A stretch of DNA of 38,951 bases from Streptomyces sp. JHA26 (GTDB taxonomy: Bacteria > Actinomycetota > Actinomycetes > Streptomycetales > Streptomycetaceae): the NCBI RefSeq assembly GCF_002005565.1, contig NZ_BDJC01000059.1, positions 1 to 38,951 of the forward strand, in the 5' to 3' direction. Below are positions 25,431 through 33,369 of this stretch, piece by piece. Each line of letters starts with the position of its first letter. Position 1 is the stretch's first letter. The notes beneath the pieces were generated by a model, which was not told the DNA's origin, did not search any database, and saw only the letters and a list, made by a program, of their open reading frames with translations. The translations under genes were made by a program, and so were the position numbers.

Positions 25431-26290
25431 TCACCCAGCCTCACCACGTACCGGAGCGCCTGGCGTTGCTCTCCGGCTCGGCCGCCGACACCTTCCTCAC
25501 CGAGGGACTGCTCAGGGGCGAAGAGGTCCACGGCGGCCTCGACCTCGCCAAGGTCGTCGAACCCCTCCCCGAGGACGACGCCAGGTGGTGGGTCGAGCCG
25601 ATCCGCAGCCTGGTGGACGACGCCATGTTCGCCTTCGACAAGGAGCGCACCGGGGCCGACGCCTGGCTCGCGCCCCGGCTCCACGCCACGCTGCGTCTGA
25701 CGCGGCGGGAGGCGGCGGACAGACGGCTGTGGAACCACTTGGCGCTCGCTGTCGCCCCTGACTATGTCGTGTGGCGTCACCTGTCGGAACCGTCTCGACG
25801 CGTGGCCGCGGAGCGCTTCCAGGGCCCCGCTGACCGACAGTGCTTCTCCCGCCTGTGGTGGGCGGCGGAACTCTTCCGGGACGGTTCGGACTACGGGCCG
25901 GTCGAGGTCGCCTGCGGAAACCAGGACCTCATCCACACCGTGCTCCGGAAGGACCTGATCGACCACCGCCCCACCGCTCAGGCACTGGTCCGCCTCCTGA
26001 AGAGCGGAAAGGTCACCACTGGGCGGGAGATCAACGGCCTGAGCGTCGCCATCAACGCGGCCGGAGCGACCGTGATCTACGACGCCCTCGCACCGGACGA
26101 ACCCAGGGATTCCGCCGGCCTGCGGGACTGGATCGAAGAGGCGCAGACGGCCCCACCGGTCTCGCGCCACACCCTGCCCGAGGGCCCCGACGAGGACCCC
26201 GTCCCGGAGGAGTCCGTGACGGCGCTGACCGACTACTTCGCCGAGCTGTTCGAGACCGCCCCGGTCAGGGGCCGGAAGAGCGAGGACTGA
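25427..26290 (+). CDS. DUF6339-like protein
   Basis: 287 aa from GTG 25427 (GTGA overlaps the previous stop); the longer open frame upstream is shadow. The stretch RRLWNHLALAVAPDYVVWRH, then FSRLWWAAELFRDGSDYGPV and NQDLIHTVLRKDLIDHRP, resembles DUF6339 proteins as I recall them from actinobacterial restriction/defence clusters. No catalytic motif is apparent. The C-terminal 40 residues are acidic and probably disordered. Last gene of the HTH-ATPase operon, convergent with the methyltransferase operon after only 15 bp, so the two units may share termination. Family memory is moderate; function unknown. Confidence 0.75.
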   Translation: MITQPHHVPERLALLSGSAADTFLTEGLLRGEEVHGGLDLAKVVEPLPEDDARWWVEPIRSLVDDAMFAFDKERTGADAWLAPRLHATLRLTRREAADRRLWNHLALAVAPDYVVWRHLSEPSRRVAAERFQGPADRQCFSRLWWAAELFRDGSDYGPVEVACGNQDLIHTVLRKDLIDHRPTAQALVRLLKSGKVTTGREINGLSVAINAAGATVIYDALAPDEPRDSAGLRDWIEEAQTAPPVSRHTLPEGPDEDPVPEESVTALTDYFAELFETAPVRGRKSED

Positions 26291-26305
26291 TACGGCGCCG
26301 TCGAG

Positions 26306-27616
26306 CTACTCGGGACGCGGGCAGCGGGCGGTGCAGTCGTCCGCCGACCCGCATCCGTGGCTCCGCAGCTTGGCCCGCTGTTCCTCCGTGGCCGGCACCC
26401 ACGGCTTGCGCATCGTCTCCGGGGTCGGTGCGGACAGGCCGAGCGCGGCGCTCAGGATATGGGCCCCGAAGAGGGGCGGCACGGCGTTGCCGACCTGCTG
26501 GGCCCTAGCCGTTCCCGACCACGGGTAGTCCGGCGGGAAGCTCTGCAGCATCCCCGCCTCGTTCATGCTGAACCTCGGACCCTCACAAACGACGTGGGGG
26601 TGGTGGTCGCCGGCGGGTTCGAAGACCACGAAGCGCGAGATACGTCCGGTGACGGTGGTGGCAGGCTGCCGGTCGGTCCGGACGCCGCGTCGTCCAGGGT
26701 GCCCGGAGCTGCCGTAGTTCGACCGGACCAGGAAGGGCGTCCTACGCCCCGGGTGCGTGCCGACCGGCTCGGCGAGGGCGTCGCCCATCGACTTCCAGTG
26801 CTCCAGACCGTCGACCTCCGTGGGGCGCTGTCGCGGTTCGGGGACGTCGGTGTCGTAAAGGGTCGGCTGAGTCGCCGGTGCCACGATGCCGCCGTTCCTG
26901 TGGTTCCACCCCTTCGCCTCGTAGGCACGGTGGGTCGGCGCGGGCAGCGAGGGCTCGCCGAGTCCCTCACGGCGGGCGATCAGCACAGCGCGGGACCGGG
27001 TCTGCGGCACTCCGTAGGTCTCGGTGCCCAGGACGTCGACGACGACCCGGTACTTGGTGCCGTCGGGAAGACCGACCTCCTGCAGGACCTCGGCGTAGCT
27101 CTCCCAGAGTGCCCTCACGGCGGGGACCTGCTCCAGGACGATGACGTCGTACGGCCGGTGCCCGCGGTTCGGGCTCCTGGTCGCCTGGATCGCGTACCGG
27201 AGGGGTTCGAGGACCAACGCGGTGCGCGGGTCGCTGAGCTTCTCCAGCTCCTCGTCGATCTCCGTGTCGGAAGCGCCCGCCACGAGCCGCTTGATGTAGC
27301 CCTTGACCTCTTCGAGCGCCTTGCGACCGGCACCCCGCCCCGCCACCGAGTACGTCTGGCACGGCGGACCGCCGGCGAGCACGTTGACCTCCGGCGGGAG
27401 CGACTCGAAGGACTCCCTGCGGACCACGCTGACGTCGGCGTGGAGGGTGTCCAGGCCGGCCGCGTAGCGCGTCAGGCACGCACTCCGGTCCCACTCGATG
27501 CCGAGACTCGGGATGCCCAGCCGATGACCGGCCACGTCCAACCCACCAGGCCCCGCGAAGAGGTCCAGGACAAAGGGCTTGTCGAGGATGGACTGGTGGG
27601 GCGGCGTGCTGGTCAT
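26306..27616 (-). CDS. DNA (cytosine-5) methyltransferase, catalytic Cys present
   Basis: 436 aa from ATG 27616, 11 bp after the stop of the upstream homologue; the open frame beyond is shadow. C5-methyltransferase motifs: I FVLDLFAGPGGLDVAGH at 15-31, IV AGGPPCQTYSVAGRG with the catalytic Cys at 86, VI as LEQVPAV at 161-167 (Gln where most have Asn of ENV), VIII QTRSRAVLIA, IX-like MNEAGMLQSFPPDYPW and X QVGNAVPPLFG. About 60 extra residues between IV and VI contain a charged helix (KGYIKRLVAG..., DEELEKLSD). The C-terminus ends in a Cys cluster (CGSADDCTARC). It would modify host DNA to mark self, or restrict together with the island. Paired with the altered homologue upstream. Confidence 0.9.
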   Translation of the reverse strand: MTSTPPHQSILDKPFVLDLFAGPGGLDVAGHRLGIPSLGIEWDRSACLTRYAAGLDTLHADVSVVRRESFESLPPEVNVLAGGPPCQTYSVAGRGAGRKALEEVKGYIKRLVAGASDTEIDEELEKLSDPRTALVLEPLRYAIQATRSPNRGHRPYDVIVLEQVPAVRALWESYAEVLQEVGLPDGTKYRVVVDVLGTETYGVPQTRSRAVLIARREGLGEPSLPAPTHRAYEAKGWNHRNGGIVAPATQPTLYDTDVPEPRQRPTEVDGLEHWKSMGDALAEPVGTHPGRRTPFLVRSNYGSSGHPGRRGVRTDRQPATTVTGRISRFVVFEPAGDHHPHVVCEGPRFSMNEAGMLQSFPPDYPWSGTARAQQVGNAVPPLFGAHILSAALGLSAPTPETMRKPWVPATEEQRAKLRSHGCGSADDCTARCPRPE

Positions 27617-27627
27617 GTGGCGGAAGT

Positions 27628-28623
27628 CTAGCCGGCAGCGGGGGCCACCGACTCCCCGCGCAGAGCTTCGGCGACGGCCCGGCCCAGGGCACGACCGACA
27701 GGCGGTGGTGTCGCATGCCCGATCTGGCGATATCGGGCGGTCTTGAGGCCGGTGACCTGCCACGACGTGGGGAAGCCCTGGAGCAGTGCCGCCTGCGCGA
27801 CTGTGATCTTCACCATGTTGTCCCTGCCGAGTGAGGGATCCCATACGAAGTCGGGCCCGGGAACCTCGTCACCCACCGTGTGACCGTTGACACCCATGGT
27901 CGCCCACTGCCGCTTGGCCCCGGTCGGCCCCAGGTCGGCACCGCCTCGATTCTTCGAGCCTCCGACGAGAGTGGGAGCCGGCTGATCGGCCTGGCTGGCC
28001 CAACGCGCGGCGTCCGGCCAACCGCGCACCGCCATGGACGGTCCCAGGGCGGCACCGACCGTCACGGGTTGCCGCACCGTGGGCGTCGGCGGACGGAACC
28101 CCCCGGCCCAACGCCGCTCGACGGCCACCAGCACACCCTGCTTGCGGTTCTGTGGCACCCCGAAGTCGACGGCGTTCAGGACGAGCCAGCTGAACTCGTA
28201 ACCCAGGTGAGCCAGTTCGGCACGCGCGAAGTCGCGGAAGCGCTGGTACCTGTCCGAGTGGGCGAGATCGGGAACGTTCTCGATGATCACCGCTCGCGGC
28301 CTGATGGCGTGGGTCAGGTAGACGGTGGCCTCCAACAGGCGCTCCTCCGAACCCGATTCGGCTCGTCGGGCGGTCGCGCTCGACTTCACCCGTGGCAACC
28401 CGGCCGAGAGGAGATCCACGTCGTAGCTCTCGGAGTGCTCGGACGGGTCGAAGTCGAGCAGGTCGGCGCGGAGCACGTTCCAGTGCGGCCGATTGGCCCG
28501 TAAGGTCGCGACGGCGTCGTCGTCCTCGTCCAGGAGCAGACGCGGTTCGAATCCGGCCTGCTCCAGACCGAGGGCGAGTCCACCCGCCCCCGAGCACACG
28601 TCCACGAAGGTCAGTCCCCCCAC
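27628..28623 (-). CDS. C5-methyltransferase homologue lacking the catalytic cysteine
   Basis: 331 aa from GTG 28623, 5 bp after the vsr stop. Motif I is intact (FVDVCSGAGGLALGLEQAG, 6-24), as is motif VI (VIIENVPDL, 112-120). Motif IV, where Pro-Cys-Gln should stand, reads SAGLPRVKSSA (73-83; codons CCA CGG GTG). Motif VIII is QNRKQGVLVA and motif X is QIGHATPPPVG instead of the usual QIGNAVPP. It therefore probably cannot form the covalent bond with cytosine, yet the frame is intact and the fold well conserved. The downstream partner has the Cys but an altered ENV. A heterodimer with shared duties, or a DNA-recognition or SAM-sensing subunit, is more likely than decay. Confidence 0.88.
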   Translation of the reverse strand: MGGLTFVDVCSGAGGLALGLEQAGFEPRLLLDEDDDAVATLRANRPHWNVLRADLLDFDPSEHSESYDVDLLSAGLPRVKSSATARRAESGSEERLLEATVYLTHAIRPRAVIIENVPDLAHSDRYQRFRDFARAELAHLGYEFSWLVLNAVDFGVPQNRKQGVLVAVERRWAGGFRPPTPTVRQPVTVGAALGPSMAVRGWPDAARWASQADQPAPTLVGGSKNRGGADLGPTGAKRQWATMGVNGHTVGDEVPGPDFVWDPSLGRDNMVKITVAQAALLQGFPTSWQVTGLKTARYRQIGHATPPPVGRALGRAVAEALRGESVAPAAG

Positions 28624-28628
28624 GCCCC

Positions 28629-29054
28629 CTACCTTCCCGTCAGTTCCGCCAGCCGCTGCCCCACGACCGCTCTCACCCGAGCGGCCACCTCCTCCGGATC
28701 CTCATGCTCCCAGAACCGCAGCACCGTCCACCCCGCCGCGGTCAGGTGCTCGGTCGTCTCCCGGTCGCGAGCCATGTTCCGGTCCAGCTTGTTGCGCCAC
28801 CACTCGGCGTTGGACTTCGGGTGCGTGGCGTGCTGAGGGCATCCGTGCCAGAAGCAGCCGTCGATCAGAACGGCCACCTTGGCACGGGTGAACGCCACGT
28901 CGATGCGCCGCCGCGCCATGCCCGGCACCGGGTACTCCACGCGGTAGCGCAGCCCGGCCGCGTACAGCAGGCGCCGAACGGAGAGCTCGGCGTTCGTGTC
29001 CTTGCTGGCCTGGCGGGACATGCGTGCCGAGACGGCGGGGGAAGAGGGCTTCAC
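28629..29054 (-). CDS. vsr: Very short patch repair endonuclease (Vsr)
   Basis: 141 aa from GTG 29054 (GGGACGAC just upstream). Full Vsr signature: RMSRQASKDTNAELSVRRLL at the N-terminus, GLRYRVEYPVPG, RRIDVAFTRAKVAVLIDGCF, then WHGCPQHATHPKSNAEWWR, KLDRNMARDRET, and WTVLRFWEHED near the end. Catalytic Asp in IDVAF and zinc-ligand-like Cys/His in CFWHGCPQH are present. It nicks T:G mismatches left by deamination of 5-methylcytosine and starts their repair; it is classically linked to C5-methyltransferases. Here it is first in an operon with two methyltransferase homologues. It is the only recognised nuclease fold in the island. Confidence 0.93.
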   Translation of the reverse strand: MKPSSPAVSARMSRQASKDTNAELSVRRLLYAAGLRYRVEYPVPGMARRRIDVAFTRAKVAVLIDGCFWHGCPQHATHPKSNAEWWRNKLDRNMARDRETTEHLTAAGWTVLRFWEHEDPEEVAARVRAVVGQRLAELTGR

Positions 29055-29169
29055 GTCGTCCCATACTGTCGTGTCTCGGGAACGTATGCTGATTCGATCT
29101 CCGAGAACCGCGTCCTTCCGGCCGGGGAGGCCACGAGTGGTCCGGAGCGATGACCGGCCCGCGACACCC

Positions 29170-29733
29170 TCACCCGGCGCCCCCGTGCCCCACCACTCCC
29201 GGCACCGCGACCGGCGACCACGTGCCGAGCCACTGCTCGGCGTCCCACGCCTCGAACCGTTCCACCTCGGCGAAGCCCAGCTTCGCCGCGAGGCGCATCG
29301 AGCGGGCGTTGGCGGTCTGGGTGGCGAGCACCACCGGTTCGCCGGGGAGCGCGTCGGCGAACCAGTCGAGTGCCGCCGCGCACGCCTCGGCGGCGTACCC
29401 GTGTCCCCACGCCCGGGGCAGGAACAGATAGCCGAGTTCGGCCTTCCCCGCGACGGTCGGGCGACGGTGCTCCGGCGCTCTCCTGAGCAGGATCTGGCCG
29501 ATCATCGCCCCGTCGAGATCGACGACGAAGCTTCCGGGCCACCGCTCGGGCACCCCGGGCGTCTCGCGCTCGAGCTCGTCACGCGGGCGGGCGCCGCCGA
29601 GGTGGGTGTGCACCTCCGGCGACGCCAGCAGCTCGATGAACGCCGCTCGGTCCCGGGTCTCGGCCTCACGGAGCACGAGCCTGTCGGTCCTGATCGGTGC
29701 GGGGGGCCAGGGGACGGGGCCGAGGTCGGTCAT
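29170..29733 (-). CDS. GNAT family N-acetyltransferase (RimJ/RimL type)
   Basis: 187 aa from ATG 29733; a GTG start a few codons upstream cannot be excluded since no strong ribosome site is seen at the ATG. It opens with IRTDRLVLREAETRDRAAFI, a typical RimJ/RimL start. Acetyl-CoA binding is shown by LGYLFLPRAWGHGYAAEAC, and the end of the fold by ATQTANARSMRLAAKLGF and EVERFEAWDAEQW. It would acetylate an amine of a small molecule or a protein N-terminus. It lies just beyond the vsr operon and is probably not part of the defence island. Confidence 0.85.
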   Translation of the reverse strand: MTDLGPVPWPPAPIRTDRLVLREAETRDRAAFIELLASPEVHTHLGGARPRDELERETPGVPERWPGSFVVDLDGAMIGQILLRRAPEHRRPTVAGKAELGYLFLPRAWGHGYAAEACAAALDWFADALPGEPVVLATQTANARSMRLAAKLGFAEVERFEAWDAEQWLGTWSPVAVPGVVGHGGAG

Positions 29734-29871
29734 GGCGGCCAGCCAATCAGCGGGCACGGCGCCGATCAAGGCGTGCGACCGATCGGGCCACCGGCCTCGC
29801 CGTCTCCCGGTCGTTGCCGATCGGCGGGCTGCGTATCGTCTCCTGGTGATCAAGCGGCGCTGGGGGAGGGC

Positions 29872-30525
29872 ATGGGCAGGCAGGAGACGTACCGGAAAGT
29901 GCGTGCCCCGCTGAAGCGGGCGGGCTTGGAGGTGCTTGAAGGCGGCGTGCCAGACGCCGTCTTGCCGGTGTCCGTGATGAGTGCGACGGTCAGTTGCACT
30001 CACGAGGAGACGGGCCGGCGGGATGCTTTCGTCGGCTTCGACGACCCGCACCTCATCGAGCACGCCAACCGAGGCTGGTACGAGTTGGCGACCTCCTTCG
30101 GCCTGTTCGACGTCAGCCGCGAGTTCCTGCTTGCCCTCCCCGCCTACCGCCACAACCCGCGCGTGGACCTGGAGCAGCCCTCCGTATGGCGCCGGGTGCG
30201 TCTGCTCGACGCCTGGGACGTCATGGGCGCGGCGTGCTCGATCCGCCGGGGGAGATCCGTACTCGGACACGACGAATGTCTGCTCGGCTCGCGATCCGGG
30301 CGTCCGGAGTTCGCGATGCTCTCGCTCGACAGCACCGTCTCCGTGGTCGGAACGACCTGGCAGGACGGCATCGGCTCCCTGGCCGTGCCCAACCCGGGCG
30401 ACACGGAGCCCGTACGTCGCCTGATCGACTGGGAGGCAAACGGAGCGGACGTGTCACGCGATCGTCGCGCCCGAGCCGTCGCGTGGCTTCAGCGCGACGA
30501 GCCGGCCCCGGTGGACAGGGCGTGA
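29872..30525 (+). CDS. Uncharacterised protein
   Basis: 217 aa from ATG 29872, with GGGGGAGGG immediately upstream. No family recognised. It begins with a basic helix (GRQETYRKVRAPLKRAGLEV), and the middle (EHANRGWYELATSFGLFDVS, LALPAYRHNPRVD) is mixed alpha/beta. The C-terminus is rich in Trp, Asp and Arg. No signal peptide or membrane segment is seen. Divergent from the GNAT gene with about 140 bp between them, where two CGATCGG-containing sequences occur (near 29778 and 29817). It is followed convergently by the SRPBCC gene. Confidence 0.75.
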   Translation: MGRQETYRKVRAPLKRAGLEVLEGGVPDAVLPVSVMSATVSCTHEETGRRDAFVGFDDPHLIEHANRGWYELATSFGLFDVSREFLLALPAYRHNPRVDLEQPSVWRRVRLLDAWDVMGAACSIRRGRSVLGHDECLLGSRSGRPEFAMLSLDSTVSVVGTTWQDGIGSLAVPNPGDTEPVRRLIDWEANGADVSRDRRARAVAWLQRDEPAPVDRA

Positions 30526-30532
30526 CCGGTCG

Positions 30533-30655
30533 GAGCCGACATCCAGGTAGCGGGCCGGCCGGACGAGCGCCTGCGGCGAGGCCGGCACCGCTTCCCTCTC
30601 CCGGGTGTCCTTGGAGACCACGTCGATCCACGAGTGGAGCCGGTGCGGATGACTG
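30533..30655 (-). pseudogene. Possible degenerate gene fragment
   Basis: Between two convergent genes, the minus strand reads a protein-like stretch with almost only G/C third positions: HRLHSWIDVVSKDTRERE, then AVPASPQALVRPARYLDVGS. It has no start codon of its own and follows the SRPBCC stop directly. It may be the remnant of a lost gene. Family not recognised; chance is possible. Confidence 0.3.
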
Positions 30656-30670
30656 TGCGGAGGGGGAGGG

Positions 30671-31123
30671 TCAGCCCCGCGCCCCCTCCGCCAGGTGCTC
30701 CGCCAGCCCGTCCAGCAGCATCCCGCTGCCCTGCTCCGCCATGTCCCGTTCCTCCGCCGTGTCGCAGGTCTGGCGGAGAGTGATCTCCGTGCGGTCCGGG
30801 CCCTGTGCCGTGAGGTCCAGGCTCATCGTCACCTGGTCCGGGCGGCCGGGGACGTCCATGCCGAGGACCAGGCGGTGGGGCTCGGCGACCTCCACGTACG
30901 AGCCGGTCAGCGGGAACGCGTCGCCGTCGGGGGTGAGCATCGTGGCCTTCCAGGCGCCGCCCGGGCGGACGTCCATCTCGACGGAGCCGGGAACGGCGTG
31001 GGCCCACTGGGCGTACTGGTCGGGGGCGGTCCAGGCCTGCCAGACCCGGGCCGCCGGGGCGTCCAGGGTGCGGGTCAGGGTGTAGGAGAAGCCGTCGGCC
31101 GCGGAGGTCTGCTCGGTGCTCAT
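30671..31123 (-). CDS. SRPBCC/AHSA1 family protein
   Basis: 150 aa from ATG 31123, with AAAGGGAG upstream; the frame is open 26 codons further through unlikely sequence. Typical START-like/AHSA1 layout: YTLTRTLDAPAARVWQAWT, PDQYAQWA, then VRPGGAWKATML, GSYVEVAEPHRLVLGMD and a C-terminal helix (EQGSGMLLDGLAEHLAE). Such proteins bind hydrophobic ligands or assist chaperones and often accompany ArsR regulators, but none is present here. An inverted repeat CCTCAC/GTGAGG (31144-31162) lies in its upstream region. Confidence 0.85.
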   Translation of the reverse strand: MSTEQTSAADGFSYTLTRTLDAPAARVWQAWTAPDQYAQWAHAVPGSVEMDVRPGGAWKATMLTPDGDAFPLTGSYVEVAEPHRLVLGMDVPGRPDQVTMSLDLTAQGPDRTEITLRQTCDTAEERDMAEQGSGMLLDGLAEHLAEGARG

Positions 31124-31143
31124 GGGGACTCCCTTTCTCAGGC

Positions 31144-31162
31144 CCTCACGCCTCGTGTGAGG
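31144..31162 (-). promoter_or_regulatory. Operator-like inverted repeat before the SRPBCC gene
   Basis: CCTCAC (31144-31149) and GTGAGG (31157-31162) are separated by 7 bases, about 20 bases upstream of the SRPBCC start. The size and position suit a dimeric repressor; no candidate regulator is encoded nearby. Confidence 0.3.
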
Positions 31163-31234
31163 TGGTCGCACGGGTAGACGTCCGTGGCCGGCGAATCTCA
31201 TCGGTCCGCCGGGACGTTTCCCGGCCCCGCCCCG

Positions 31235-32251
31235 TCACGCCCCGGTGCCGTGGCACTCCCCGTAGGCCCGACCCGAACCGCACCAGCACTCCGCCCCCCG
31301 CTGCGGGGGCCACGCCACCGCGCGTCCCCGGGCCGCCAGGATCGTCGCGTACTGCGGCAGCAGCGTCGGGTCGGACGGGGACGCGCCCTCCGAGGCGGCG
31401 AACGCCTCGTACGACGGGACCGTGCCGCGGACGACGCCCAGGTTCGGCGTGCCCGAGGAGGCGAGTTCGCGCAGGGCCGCCTCCGTCGTCGCCAGGTGCT
31501 CCTCGTGGGAGGGGTACTCGGCGGACAGCGACGGGTACGCCTCCAGCAGCTCCGCCAGTTCGTCCGCCGGCCAGTGGAGCATGGCCACGGGGAAGGGGCG
31601 GGACAGGGCCTCGCGGTACGCGCCCAGCTCGGCGCGCAGGCGGGAGATCTCCGCCCGCAGGTCGGCCGGGTCGTCGGAGCCGAGGGACCAGACGCGCTTG
31701 GGGTCGTGCAGCTCGTCCAGGGACACCGGCATCGAGTGGAGGGTGTCCGCCAGGCGGTCCCAGTCGTCGTGGGGCGCGCCCAGCATGCGCCGGACCCGGT
31801 GACGCCCGTACAGCAGCGGATGCGTGGCGTACGGCGGCTCGGCGACGTCCGTCAGGAGCAGGCGGGCGCCCTCGGTGAACGTCTCCTGGGCCGCCTCCAG
31901 CTCGTCGTGGGCCTCCAGGGCCTCGGCGACGATCACCCAGGGGGCCGGGTCGCGCGGGGCCGTCGCGCGGACGCCCTCGATGATCGCCCTGGCCTCGGCC
32001 TCGTGGCCGTACTCCCAGAGGTTCGACGCCTTGAGGGCGCGGACCAGGGAGGGGTTCTCCAGCCCGTCCGGCGAGGACAGCAGGCGGTCGTAGAGCTTGG
32101 TCGCGGAGGGGCGGTCGCCGGACAGTTCCAGGTGGGCCGCGGCGCGCACCAGGAGGGCCTCCGCGTCCTCCGGGTACAGGCCGGCGGTCCGTTCCAGACG
32201 GGCGGCTTCGGCGGTGTGGTCGACGTTTTCGGCAGGCGTGTCGGGGCGCAT
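31235..32251 (-). CDS. SEC-C motif protein with helical repeat region
   Basis: 338 aa from ATG 32251 (a GTG three codons upstream at 32260 is also possible; neither has a strong ribosome site). The first ~170 residues look like TPR-type helical repeats (RTAGLYPEDAEALLVRAAAH, ASNLWEYGHEAEARAIIEGV). A coiled segment follows (ADLRAEISRLRAELGAYREAL). The last 25 residues are a zinc-binding SEC-C motif, RGAECWCGSGRAYGECHG, as at the end of SecA and in many small proteins of unknown role. Likely cytoplasmic; partner unknown. It follows the DUF3592 gene on the same strand. Confidence 0.82.
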   Translation of the reverse strand: MRPDTPAENVDHTAEAARLERTAGLYPEDAEALLVRAAAHLELSGDRPSATKLYDRLLSSPDGLENPSLVRALKASNLWEYGHEAEARAIIEGVRATAPRDPAPWVIVAEALEAHDELEAAQETFTEGARLLLTDVAEPPYATHPLLYGRHRVRRMLGAPHDDWDRLADTLHSMPVSLDELHDPKRVWSLGSDDPADLRAEISRLRAELGAYREALSRPFPVAMLHWPADELAELLEAYPSLSAEYPSHEEHLATTEAALRELASSGTPNLGVVRGTVPSYEAFAASEGASPSDPTLLPQYATILAARGRAVAWPPQRGAECWCGSGRAYGECHGTGA

Positions 32252-32343
32252 GGGTGACACCGTACTGCCGAGAGGTGACGAAGGTCAGGGGGCCGCAGGT
32301 CAGAGGCCCCGGCCGGGGGCGGATGCGGAGGCGGTACGGGGGG

Positions 32344-32784
32344 TCAGAAGGAGTACCGGCTCACCGGCAGCAGGGTCGCCACGCGGATCAGGACCGCCGT
32401 CAGCGTCCCGACCCACAGCAGGACGCCGAGCCACACGCCGAGCACCGCCGTCCGGTAGCGGTCCGGCGAGTCCAGGACCACGCTGTCGGGGGCGCCGGGA
32501 AGGTGGCGCAGGTGGACGCGGGTGCCCTTGGCGAGCCGGTGGGCGTCCGTCGTGCCGGGGAGGGCGTGCTCGTGCTCGGTGCCGTCGCCGTCGGTCCAGC
32601 GGACCACCGGGTGCAGCGTCGGGTAGGTGCCCTCGCGGGACGCGACGTGGTCCGACACCACGCCCTCGGCGTGACGGCCCATGCGGCGCACCACGTGCTC
32701 GGTGATCGCGATCTTGGCCTCGACGGCCGTGAGGGCGAGTCCGCAGAGGAACGGTATGAGGGCCAGGAGCCAGTACGCGGTCAT
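32344..32784 (-). CDS. DUF3592 membrane protein
   Basis: 146 aa from ATG 32784. Two membrane helices (about 4-21, WLLALIPFLCGLALTAVEA; about 112-134, VLGVWLGVLLWVGTLTAVLI) enclose a beta-rich extracytoplasmic part of about 90 residues (HPVVRWTDGDGTEHEHALPG, KGTRVHLRHLPGAPDSVVLD). This is the DUF3592 pattern: a domain of unknown function that recognises or presents something outside the membrane. Divergent from the DUF6412 gene, with about 145 bp between. Confidence 0.8.
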   Translation of the reverse strand: MTAYWLLALIPFLCGLALTAVEAKIAITEHVVRRMGRHAEGVVSDHVASREGTYPTLHPVVRWTDGDGTEHEHALPGTTDAHRLAKGTRVHLRHLPGAPDSVVLDSPDRYRTAVLGVWLGVLLWVGTLTAVLIRVATLLPVSRYSF

Positions 32785-32929
32785 GGGCGCAGAGCTTAGA
32801 ACGGCACCCCGACGGGCGGGGACGTCTCCGGCCACCCGGGCCGCCCGGCGTCCGCCCGCGCGCTGTCGGGCGTCGTACCGGGTCCTGTATAACTGGGACA
32901 AACGCGTGTACGAGAGGGGGGATTCGCTC

Positions 32930-33241
32930 ATGACCCGAGACCGGGCCGTCCCGCGTCCCCTGCTCGTGCTGCTGCTCGTGCTCCTGCCCGTCGCCCTCGT
33001 CGACGTCGGCAGCCTCTCCGCCACCGTCGCGCTCGCCGCGACCGCCGCGGCCGGCTCCGCGCTCGCCGTCTGCGCGGTCATCGCCGCGCGCTGCGTGCCC
33101 GCCGTGCCGCCCACCCGGGTGCGCACGGCCATCAGGGACCGGGACCGCCGTACGGCCTTCCTGCCCCAACGCGATCCCGACGCCGCCGGACGCCGCCGGC
33201 CACGAGCACCCGGACGCGCCCTCCCGGCGACCACCGCGTAG
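32930..33241 (+). CDS. DUF6412 domain membrane protein
   Basis: 103 aa from ATG 32930, with GAGAGGGGGG upstream. Two hydrophobic segments (about 10-30 LLVLLLVLLPVALVDVG and 33-53 TVALAATAAAGSALAVCAVI) are followed by a basic tail containing the conserved-looking FLPQRDPDAAGRRRPRAPG. This matches DUF6412, commonly found directly upstream of a YidC-like gene in Streptomyces, as here (128-bp gap). Function is unknown; the pairing suggests a membrane-insertion link. Confidence 0.78.
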   Translation: MTRDRAVPRPLLVLLLVLLPVALVDVGSLSATVALAATAAAGSALAVCAVIAARCVPAVPPTRVRTAIRDRDRRTAFLPQRDPDAAGRRRPRAPGRALPATTA

Positions 33242-33369
33242 GGCATCCCTTCACCACCGCAAGGCCCGATGCTCCCGCGCGGGTCGTCATGCCGCACACC
33301 CCGATCACCCGACCGTCCCGGTCGCGTGGTCCTCCCGGCACGACGAGACCCCCGGAGGGCTCCTCACCC

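Noticed and set aside
28629..29733. GNAT gene as part of the defence island
   Set aside because: It is separated from vsr by over 100 bases, is a common housekeeping-type family and shows no coupling.
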